Origin: Lachnospiraceae bacterium
Lineage (GTDB): Bacteria > Bacillota > Clostridia > Lachnospirales > Lachnospiraceae
Reading direction: 5' to 3'
DNA length: 7,444 nucleotides
NCBI GenBank assembly: GCA_014804185.1
Contig: JAAVAG010000205.1
Location: forward strand, 1-7,444
The notes under the pieces were generated by a model. That model had not been told where the DNA came from. It saw only the letters and a program-made list of their open reading frames with translations, and did no database searches. Both the position numbers and the translations under genes were made by a program. This document shows positions 1 to 5,261 of this stretch, piece after piece (position 1 is the first letter of the stretch; the number at the start of each line of letters is the position of its first letter).

Positions 1-553
1 CCAGATCCTCCTTTTCCATAATCGCCCCTGTGGGGTTGTTGGGATAGGGCAGGATCAGAACTTTTGTCTGATCTGTTACAGCCTCCCGGAGTTCCTGCGG
101 CGTCAGACGAAACTCATTCTCCGCTTTCAGATCGATGATGACCGGTTTTGCCCCTGCCAGGATGGCACAGGGCTCGTAGGAGACATAGCTTGGCTGAGGT
201 ATCAGCACTTCCTCTCCCGGGTTGATCACAGCGCGCAGGCCGATATCAATGGCTTCCGATCCGCCCACCGTCACCAGCACCTCATGGTCACAGTCATACT
301 GCACGCCCTGTGTTCTCTTTATGTATCTGCAGATCTCTGCTTTCAGTTCTTTCAGTCCGGCGTTGGAGGTATAAAACGTGCGCCCTTTTTCCAGGGAGTA
401 AATGCCCTCGTCCCGTATATGCCAGGGCGTATCAAAATCCGGTTCTCCCACGCCCAGAGAGATAGCGTCTTTCATCTCCGTGACAATGTCAAAAAACTTA
501 CGGATGCCTGAGGGCTTGATGTCTACAACTTTGTCTGCCAGCGGATTTCTCAT
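1..553 (-). CDS. PLP-dependent aminotransferase class I/II (partial, N-terminal 184 codons)
   Basis: Fold-type I, pyridoxal-phosphate-dependent aminotransferase, cytosolic; the amino-acid substrate cannot be told from this part. I translated the minus strand from the ATG at 553 and found an open frame to the window edge. It reads MRNPLADKVVDIKPSGIRKF, then LGVGEPDFDTPWHIRD, the GGSEAIDIGLRAVINPGEEV cofactor-domain stretch, and PYPNNPTG at residues 169-176. The last is the class-I signature; its second Asn (173) corresponds to the Asn that contacts the PLP ring hydroxyl. The Schiff-base lysine and C-terminal domain lie beyond position 1. The ATG overlaps the TGA of the Lrp-type regulator (ATGA, 550-553), so the two are translationally coupled and the regulator probably controls this enzyme or senses its substrate. 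Family assignment is firm; the specific reaction is not. Confidence 0.93.
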   Translation of the reverse strand, partial: MRNPLADKVVDIKPSGIRKFFDIVTEMKDAISLGVGEPDFDTPWHIRDEGIYSLEKGRTFYTSNAGLKELKAEICRYIKRTQGVQYDCDHEVLVTVGGSEAIDIGLRAVINPGEEVLIPQPSYVSYEPCAILAGAKPVIIDLKAENEFRLTPQELREAVTDQTKVLILPYPNNPTGAIMEKEDL

Positions 554-1032
554 GGTGTGATCATCTCTCTTTCGTCTTCGATTTTCTTGGTCAGGATCGT
601 CCCATGATCCTTATACTTTTTCAATATAAAGTGTGTGGCGGTGCTGAGCACGCTCTCCAGCGTGGAAAGTTTGTCGGATACAAAGCTGGCAACCTCTTTC
701 AGCGTTTTTCCCTCAAGGGACACCAGCAGATCATAGCCGCCGGAAAGCAGATACACCGCATGCACCTCCGGATATTTATAGATTCTCTCCGCAATATTGT
801 CAAATCCCTGTCCTCTCTGCGGTGTCACGCGCACTTCAATGAGAGCGCTCACCTTTTCGATGGAGGTCTTCTCCCAGTTGATCAGTGTGTGATACCCGCA
901 GATAATGCCCTCTTTCTCCATAGCCGCCATCTCGTTGACCACATCGATCTCCTCCACTCCCAGGATGACCGCCAGTTCTTTCAGATCCATACGGCTGTTT
1001 TTTTCAATAATCGCCAGTAATTCCTCTCTCAT
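550..1032 (-). CDS. Lrp/AsnC family transcriptional regulator
   Basis: DNA-binding regulator of amino-acid metabolism, 160 residues, normal length for the family. Residues 1-47 form the AsnC-type helix-turn-helix (ELLAIIEKNSRMDLKELAVI, then VVNEMAAMEKEGIICGYHT). Residues about 63-145 form the RAM/AsnC ligand-binding domain, including VYLLSGGYDLLVSLEG and the late T-H-F-I-L-K-K-Y-K segment. Such proteins assemble as dimers to octamers and usually respond to an amino acid. The ATG at 1032 follows a purine-rich site (AAAGGGAGAGGG) at suitable spacing. Its stop overlaps the aminotransferase start by 4 bp, so the aminotransferase is the likeliest target; autoregulation is common in the family. It begins 74 nt after the AIR-synthase-like gene and is probably co-transcribed with it. 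The effector is not predictable from sequence. Confidence 0.95.
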   Translation of the reverse strand: MREELLAIIEKNSRMDLKELAVILGVEEIDVVNEMAAMEKEGIICGYHTLINWEKTSIEKVSALIEVRVTPQRGQGFDNIAERIYKYPEVHAVYLLSGGYDLLVSLEGKTLKEVASFVSDKLSTLESVLSTATHFILKKYKDHGTILTKKIEDEREMITP

Positions 1033-1080
1033 GTTTCCCTCTCCCTTTCTGTTTCATCTGTCTATGTATCCCTCCGTGCA

Positions 1081-1093
1081 GCGGCCCTGCCGC
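1081..1093. other. Small perfect inverted repeat between the AIR-synthase-like and Lrp genes
   Basis: The bases GCGGC-CCT-GCCGC form a perfect 5-bp stem with a 3-nt loop in the 74-nt gap at 1033-1106. No T-run follows on either strand, so it is not a standard intrinsic terminator. It could be a transcript-processing or pausing element, or chance in GC-rich DNA. I see no convincing promoter in this gap. Confidence 0.3.
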
Positions 1094-1106
1094 CTGTCGG
1101 GGCACC

Positions 1107-2171
1107 TCATGTCTGCGCCATATATTTGTAGATTTCATCCGTTCCCGGACGTTCCAGAAAACGGATCTCGTCCTCGTTTGTGATCACTCTGTCGTGATCC
1201 CCCGTTATCTTTCCCACTACCCCGGCAGGAATCCCCTCACGTTTAAGCGCCTGCACAAGAGCATTTCCGTCCTCTATGGCCATAAGCAGACTCCCTCCCG
1301 AGAGCAATTCATAGGGATTGATCCGGTAAAATTCACATACTTCCACCGTCTCCTGTCGTATGGGCAGTTTCTTCAGTTCCACCCGCAGCCCTGTCCCGGC
1401 GCTCTCCGCCAGTTCCCACAGTGCTCTGAAGATTCCCCCCTCCGATGCATCGTGCAGGGCGCTGGCTCCCATGCGCAGCGCGGCTTTTGCCTCCGGAAGA
1501 ACCGACAGATACCGTTCAAATGATACCGCCTCCTCGATCAGGCGGCGCGGATATCTGGATACCAAATGCTGCGCTCCCCGCGCGGCAAGCACGGCCGTCC
1601 CCTCCAGTCCGATCCACTTGCTGACAACAATATCCTGTCCCGGCCTTGCTGCGCCCGGCTTCAGCAGCGCCTCCTGCCATTCGCTGCCGATCCCTGTCAC
1701 GGAAATATGCGCGGTAGAAATATCCGCCGAAACATTTGTCTGCCCGCCGACAATGGCCACGGAAAGTCCGGCGCACACATTTTGTATCTCCGCCATCAGC
1801 CGTCTCAGCGTCTCTTCTTCCCCGCTCTCCGGATACAGTATACTGATCAGCGCCGCCACCGGCGATGCGCCCGCACAGGCCAGACTGTTCACCGTCCTGT
1901 GTATCAGACGCCGCACATCCAGATCTCCTTCAACAGCACTTTCCTGCACGCATGCGGCGATCTCCATGGCGGCGGCAGCGTCAGACACATTCGCTCCGGC
2001 GGCAGAATTCACACTGGAGATAAGATTTTCACCGGCGGTACCCGAACATTTAAAAATGGCGCAGTCTGCCCCTACAGCCGCGCCGCTTATTATATCCTTT
2101 CCCTGATCTGCCTGTAACTGCTTCAGCACCGAGCGTTTCAGCACATTCTCCGATATTTTTCCGCTCTTCAT
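1107..2171 (-). CDS. AIR synthase-related (PurM/HypE-fold) protein, possibly catalytically altered
   Basis: A 354-residue protein of the PurM/HypE/ThiL/SelD superfamily, whose members make acyl- or selenyl-phosphate-type intermediates from ATP. The N-terminal AIRS domain spans about residues 10-165 and the C-terminal AIRS_C domain about 175-325. The C-terminal half is closest to HypE: ALHDASEGGIFRALWELAES at 238-257, then RQETVEVCEFYRINPYELLS at 272-291. It is not HypE itself, because the protein ends KYMAQT and lacks the C-terminal PRIC/E-type cysteine. Several N-terminal positions that are usually acidic look replaced: GADCA at 34-38 for GDDxA/GEDCA, VNS at 54-56 for TDP, NS at 95-96 for the ND pair, and GGQT at 142-145 for GGH/D/ET. 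The stretch between N55 and N95 also looks about 20 residues longer than usual. A GGGGGAGG ribosome site precedes the ATG at 2171. It lies 25 nt after the VanW gene, probably in one operon. Role unknown; a pseudoenzyme is possible. Confidence 0.85.
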   Translation of the reverse strand: MKSGKISENVLKRSVLKQLQADQGKDIISGAAVGADCAIFKCSGTAGENLISSVNSAAGANVSDAAAAMEIAACVQESAVEGDLDVRRLIHRTVNSLACAGASPVAALISILYPESGEEETLRRLMAEIQNVCAGLSVAIVGGQTNVSADISTAHISVTGIGSEWQEALLKPGAARPGQDIVVSKWIGLEGTAVLAARGAQHLVSRYPRRLIEEAVSFERYLSVLPEAKAALRMGASALHDASEGGIFRALWELAESAGTGLRVELKKLPIRQETVEVCEFYRINPYELLSGGSLLMAIEDGNALVQALKREGIPAGVVGKITGDHDRVITNEDEIRFLERPGTDEIYKYMAQT

Positions 2172-2196
2172 ATCCTCCCCCTGCAGTCTCTTTGCT

Positions 2197-3672
2197 CTAC
2201 TGCGCAGGCGCAGGTGCGGTCAGCACCGCAATCACCGCTTTTACATAATTGATATCGCTGGTGGCGATGGCTGCCATGATCTGCTGATAAGCATATGGAT
2301 CCTCCGTGGAAACGCCAACCACCGCACTCCGCGGCACCATCTTATAAGAACTGCTGTTTACCTGTTCTCTGCTCACTTCCACGCCGTTTTCCCTGACGAC
2401 CTTCCACAGCCTCGCTTTATAGCCCACATGGGCACTCTCTGTCTTGATATACCCCAGGGGTTGGGAGGCGTCCGGATAAATCGTATCCGCCGGAGGGTTT
2501 ATGACTTCCAGCACTTCGCTGATGTACTCCACAGTACGGGAGGCATCTCTGGTCTCCACGCCGTATATATTAAATACCAGTTCCTTGTTAGAAGTCGTAT
2601 ATCCCTCTATATAAACGGGGTAATCCGTGTTATTTACAAATTTGAAATCCTTGCCGGAGGAAGTCGCAATGGCCGCATCCTCGGACGGCTCCACATAACT
2701 GACGATCATGGAATGGTTGTAGCGCATGGTCACATCCAGTTCCGCCCGCAGCACCGCGTTGTACAGTGTTGTAGACACCTGGCAGATACCGCCTCCAAAG
2801 CTTTCCACTACCTTGCCGTTCAGGAAAGCGCCCGCCTCCTGATATCCGTTTTTCGCGGTAAAAGGCCCTGCCGCATCCGCTGCGGAAAACTCATCGCCGG
2901 GATACAGTGTAACTCCGTCTATCAGTTTACATCCGTTCTTTACATTGACCTGCCTGCTGGAATTGGAGGTGGAAAAAGAAGTGGTATAACTTCCCAGCAC
3001 ATCCTTCACCATGGACAGTTCTTCCACGCTGCCTCTGGGCTGCATGACCGCCACATCCAGCTCCACCTGCGCGGCATCATGCCCCCAGCCGTCCGCCAGA
3101 AAACTGCATACCATAGCGGCGGAGGCCTCCACATCCAGCGCATAGCCCGGCTGTCCATCCACAATGACAAATTCCCCGTTCTCTCTGCGCAGCGACATAT
3201 CTACCGCCGTCTGGTCATATTGTGTGCAGTTCTCCTCCAAAAATGCCTGAATTGCCTGTTCATCGGCTTTCAACCGGATCTCGAACACCTTGTTCTTATG
3301 CTCCAGATCTTTCAGCGCCTTATATCTCTGTATCACATTTCCCTGTGTGCCCAGCTGCACCGCCTCCTGCACAATCTCCGGATTTGCCCAGGAAATTCCC
3401 AGCTGTCCCACAGTCACCGACACCTCGTTGCCGCCTCCGGCTATCAGAGTAAGTTCCACACTTTTCAGCTGCTCAATATATTCGGCGATGGCATTTTCCG
3501 CTTCCATGGCCGTCATACCGGACAGATCCATCACACGCTGATCCTCCGCCCAGCCCACCAGAACGCCCGTCTTGATCCGGCCGTCCTCTCTGGCCTGCAC
3601 TTTCATTCCCCAGCCCAGCAGACCAGCCGCAAATACAGCGGCAGCAAGAACCCCAAACCATACTTTTCTCAT
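2197..3672 (-). CDS. Exported VanW family protein with N-terminal PG-binding-type region and C-terminal G5-like region
   Basis: Secreted or membrane-anchored cell-envelope protein of 491 residues. Residues 1-27 are a signal sequence or N-terminal anchor (RK, a hydrophobic stretch at about 5-20, then KVQA). Residues about 40-210 resemble the PG_binding_4 repeats that usually precede VanW, e.g. LRRENGEFVIVDGQPGYALD at 161-180. The VanW domain follows at about 230-370, with LYPGDEFSAADAAGPFT at 256-272 and the hallmark GGGICQVSTTLYNAVLRAEL at 293-312. The region at about 380-455 (EYISEVLEV to VVGVST) has the spacing of a G5-like domain. VanW is named after a vancomycin-resistance cluster gene, but its activity is unknown and this gene is no evidence of resistance. 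The ATG at 3672 has AGAGG 8 nt upstream. It follows the small membrane-peptide gene by 73 nt and precedes the AIR-synthase-like gene by 25 nt. Confidence 0.93.
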   Translation of the reverse strand: MRKVWFGVLAAAVFAAGLLGWGMKVQAREDGRIKTGVLVGWAEDQRVMDLSGMTAMEAENAIAEYIEQLKSVELTLIAGGGNEVSVTVGQLGISWANPEIVQEAVQLGTQGNVIQRYKALKDLEHKNKVFEIRLKADEQAIQAFLEENCTQYDQTAVDMSLRRENGEFVIVDGQPGYALDVEASAAMVCSFLADGWGHDAAQVELDVAVMQPRGSVEELSMVKDVLGSYTTSFSTSNSSRQVNVKNGCKLIDGVTLYPGDEFSAADAAGPFTAKNGYQEAGAFLNGKVVESFGGGICQVSTTLYNAVLRAELDVTMRYNHSMIVSYVEPSEDAAIATSSGKDFKFVNNTDYPVYIEGYTTSNKELVFNIYGVETRDASRTVEYISEVLEVINPPADTIYPDASQPLGYIKTESAHVGYKARLWKVVRENGVEVSREQVNSSSYKMVPRSAVVGVSTEDPYAYQQIMAAIATSDINYVKAVIAVLTAPAPAQ

Positions 3673-3745
3673 ATCAACAGCCTCTGCTTTCCCGCGGTCA
3701 TCCTTTCACGCCGCGCACAAAATCCATGTTTACAGAAAAAAAAAC

Positions 3746-3841
3746 TTAATATATAATGGAGGTTAGCATCGGAACCACCATTGCAAGTATCAGAAAAATA
3801 ATAATAACAGCTGAGACGATCCGTCTCTTTTTATTATTCAT
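3746..3841 (-). CDS. Small single-pass membrane protein, 31 aa
   Basis: A short ORF I read directly: ATG at 3841-3839 and TAA at 3748-3746. The peptide begins MNNKKRRIVSAV, continues as an almost pure hydrophobic helix (I-I-I-F-L-I-L-A-M-V-V), and ends PMLTSIIY. Four consecutive basic residues (K4, K5, R6, R7) before a 22- to 23-residue hydrophobic segment (8-30) predict one transmembrane helix with the N-terminus inside. A modest ribosome site, AGGTG, lies 11 nt upstream. A sigma-A-type promoter sits about 80 nt upstream and nothing else intervenes, so this is the first gene of the transcript that continues into VanW. The charge-then-helix design, the promoter position and the A/T-ending codons within an AT-rich region make translation plausible. 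AT-rich DNA also yields hydrophobic ORFs by chance, hence the moderate confidence. Function unknown; a partner of the exported VanW protein is a guess. Confidence 0.62.
   Translation of the reverse strand: MNNKKRRIVSAVIIIFLILAMVVPMLTSIIY
3813..3832 (+). terminator. Terminator-like hairpin with T-run (plus strand), inside the small membrane-protein ORF
   Basis: GAGACG-ATC-CGTCTC is a perfect 6-bp stem with a 3-nt loop, directly followed on the plus strand by TTTTTATTATT. That is the form of a short intrinsic terminator. No plus-strand gene lies upstream, so it could only stop antisense transcription. On the minus strand the same stem lies 13 nt after the start codon of the 31-residue ORF and may affect its translation. 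The stem is short, so chance is a fair alternative. Confidence 0.35.
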
Positions 3842-3928
3842 ATCAGCAACCACACCTTTCTGCCGGTCCGCAGATATAAGCCGCAGCCCGGACTACAACT
3901 GACTTTTCACAAATTCTACTGAAAGGAT

Positions 3929-3958
3929 ATTATACTATGAAACCATATATTTTGGCAA
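3929..3958 (-). promoter_or_regulatory. Sigma-A-type promoter of the minus-strand operon
   Basis: Reading the minus strand, TTGCCA (3958-3953; 5 of 6 consensus) is followed by an 18-nt spacer and a perfect TATAAT (3934-3929). The start site would be near 3922, giving a leader of about 80 nt before the small membrane-protein ATG at 3841. The -35 box and most of the spacer lie within the first 22 bases of the divergent plus-strand gene, and the -10 box overlaps that gene's ribosome-site-to-start region. Confidence 0.6.
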
Positions 3959-4554
3959 GTGTAATTCTGTTCGGCGCGCTGATCGCCTATGAAAACAAAA
4001 AACATACCAAACAGAGCAAAAAACAGGAACAATCTTTCTGGGAGCGCGAAAATATGGCCAACAGTGTCCGCCGAAAACCGCTGGATGACCTGGATTATAT
4101 TTCCGTCCCACTGGAAGACCTGTCCATGGATGCCCTTCCCGATCTGGAGGAAGCCGCCGAATGCCGCCGAATACTGGAGAATTTAAGCGGTCAAAAAATT
4201 GTTAATTTTACCGGCATCACCAACACTGACCTGAAACTGCGCTACGGTGCGCCCAATATCGATCTTCTGACAGGCTATGACCAGAATTACACTTCTCTTG
4301 TCTGCACACTGCAGAAATGGGCTGTGCTGCTCTATGATAATAATCTTGTGGACGAAGCGCAGAAAGTGCTGGAATTTGCTGTCTCCACCCGCACCGATGT
4401 GAGCAGAAGCTATTATCTTCTGGCGGATATTTATCTGCAGAAAAACCAGCCGGAAAAGATAGATACCCTGATCGAAACGGCGGACACTTTAAATTCCGCA
4501 CTGAAATCCACTATCGTCCGTACTTTGCAAGGATCTGGTCCGTATAGCGGCTAG
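3937..4554 (+). CDS. Membrane-anchored hypothetical protein with TPR-like C-terminal half
   Basis: A 205-residue protein that I recognise only as a conserved-hypothetical type of Lachnospiraceae and relatives; no function is known to me. Residues 3-18 (PYILASVILFGALIAY) form a short N-terminal membrane helix or uncleaved signal anchor, followed by a basic, hydrophilic linker (19-50). A central block at about 50-115 contains RRKPLDDLDYISVPLEDL and IVNFTGITNTDLKLRYG, which look like conserved motifs. Residues about 118-196 have the helix pairs of tetratricopeptide repeats (LQKWAVLLYDNNLVDEAQKV, then YYLLADIYLQKNQPEKIDTL), suggesting a protein-protein contact surface. Topology depends on the short anchor and is uncertain. 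AAAGGA lies 9 nt upstream of the ATG. It is the only plus-strand gene here, divergent from the VanW operon. Its last 44 bp overlap the end of the convergent exonuclease gene. Confidence 0.88.
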   Translation: MKPYILASVILFGALIAYENKKHTKQSKKQEQSFWERENMANSVRRKPLDDLDYISVPLEDLSMDALPDLEEAAECRRILENLSGQKIVNFTGITNTDLKLRYGAPNIDLLTGYDQNYTSLVCTLQKWAVLLYDNNLVDEAQKVLEFAVSTRTDVSRSYYLLADIYLQKNQPEKIDTLIETADTLNSALKSTIVRTLQGSGPYSG

Positions 4555-5233
4555 TTTCACTCCGGGTAAGCCCGGACAGATCCGCATCTATATTCAGTTT
4601 ATGTCTGTCCAACAGTTTATATAACCTTTCTATCTGACTTTTTGTCGCCGGCGTCTCTCTCTTTGCCTGATAGATCAGCGGTTTCGGGCAAAAATCCGCC
4701 GCTGTCTCCGGCGTCAGGAACTGTCCGCAAAGCCTGTCATAAAGCGCCGTCGTGGCGCGGGCATCCTCCAGCGCCCTGTGCGCCCGATGGGGTATCCCAT
4801 AGTGGCGGCATAACGCGTCCAGACTGCGGCTTTCCAGATGCGCCAGATATTTCCGCGCAATCTTCAGCGTATCAATCCCCGTCCGTTCAAATGCCAGCCG
4901 GTCGTTTACCGCCGCCTTTTTCAGAAACGAATAGTCAAACAGCACACTGTGTCCCAGCAGCACACGTTCTCCCGAAAATTCCAGCAGCTTTGGCAGCACC
5001 TCTCCGATCTTTGGCGCATCCCGCAGGTCTTCGTCGCAAATACCCGTCAGAGCCGTAATCTTTTCCTCCAGCTTCCTGCCCGGATTGATAAAAGTTTCAA
5101 AAATCCCTGTCTGCCTCCCGTCCTCCACTTTCACGGCGCCGATCTCAATAATTCTGTCCGTTTTGGGATTCAGCCCCGTGGTTTCCAGATCGATGCAGAC
5201 AAAGTCCATCGTCTTTTCTATCTCCATGTTCAT
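4511..5233 (-). CDS. DEDDh 3'-5' exonuclease (DNA polymerase III epsilon-like)
   Basis: RNase T/epsilon-superfamily exonuclease acting on DNA or RNA 3' ends with two metal ions. Numbered from the chosen ATG at 5233 (240 residues), the ExoI motif is FVCIDLETTGL with D15 and E17; ExoII is LLGHSVLFDYSFL with D100; ExoIIIepsilon is HRAHRALEDARAT with H152 and D157. All five catalytic residues are present. A tail of about 45 residues (TPATKSQIERLYKLLDRHKL, then LSGLTRSETSRYTDQILAKYGR in two helices) follows the catalytic domain. The frame is open to an ATG at 5293, but that would overlap the preceding gene and add a sequence unlike the family, so I chose 5233, 28 nt after the radical SAM stop; ATGs at 5227 and 5209 are alternatives. 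No strong ribosome site is visible (GTGAGTGAGAGA only), suggesting reinitiation. A repair or proofreading-type role is likely but not specific. Confidence 0.92.
   Translation of the reverse strand: MNMEIEKTMDFVCIDLETTGLNPKTDRIIEIGAVKVEDGRQTGIFETFINPGRKLEEKITALTGICDEDLRDAPKIGEVLPKLLEFSGERVLLGHSVLFDYSFLKKAAVNDRLAFERTGIDTLKIARKYLAHLESRSLDALCRHYGIPHRAHRALEDARATTALYDRLCGQFLTPETAADFCPKPLIYQAKRETPATKSQIERLYKLLDRHKLNIDADLSGLTRSETSRYTDQILAKYGR
4561..4576. other. Perfect hairpin just past the plus-strand gene's stop
   Basis: TCCGGG-TAAG-CCCGGA is a 6-bp, GC-rich perfect stem with a 4-nt loop, 6 nt after the TAG at 4552-4554. No T-run follows on either strand, so it is at most a weak or non-canonical 3' end for the plus transcript. 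It lies inside the exonuclease coding region, where it encodes part of SGLTRS, so the bases may be set by protein sequence alone. Confidence 0.3.
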
Positions 5234-5261
5234 TCTCTCACTCACTGTGCCGCTTTCATCA

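Larger units (their letters stand above)
3673..3936. other. Divergent intergenic region (264 nt)
   Basis: Separates the minus-strand VanW operon from the plus-strand gene at 3937. It holds a 31-codon minus-strand ORF (3746-3841), the leader of the minus transcript, an A9/T9 homopolymer at 3736-3744, and a hairpin followed by T's at 3813-3832. It is clearly richer in A+T than the flanking genes. I could not find a convincing plus-strand promoter; TATAAG at 3875-3880 has no matching -35 box. Confidence 0.7.

Noticed and set aside
604..1020. Plus-strand open frame opposite the Lrp regulator
   Set aside because: Shadow of a gene with both Lrp domains intact.
1360..2106. Plus-strand open frame (248 codons) opposite the AIR-synthase-like gene
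   Set aside because: Ser/Ala/Pro-rich shadow translation with no motif; the opposite strand is a clear family member.
1107..2171. Naming the AIR-synthase-like protein hypE, thiL, selD or purM
   Set aside because: No C-terminal catalytic cysteine for HypE, no SelD Cys/Sec loop, no purine or thiamine neighbours, and replaced acidic residues.
2197..3672. Vancomycin-resistance gene
   Set aside because: VanW-domain proteins are widespread in Clostridia; there is no vanH/A/X or VanS/VanR gene nearby.
3669..3701. Ten-codon minus-strand mini-ORF whose TGA overlaps the VanW ATG
   Set aside because: Its AAAGG site directly abuts the start codon, leaving no spacing, and the sequence includes VanW's own ribosome site; coincidence is likelier.
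2428..3756. Long plus-strand open frame (442 codons) opposite VanW
   Set aside because: Antisense shadow of a gene with clear VanW motifs; its translation is rich in His, Arg and Cys with no recognisable domain.
3875..3880. TATAAG as -10 box of the plus-strand gene
   Set aside because: No TTGACA-like sequence at 15-19 nt upstream.
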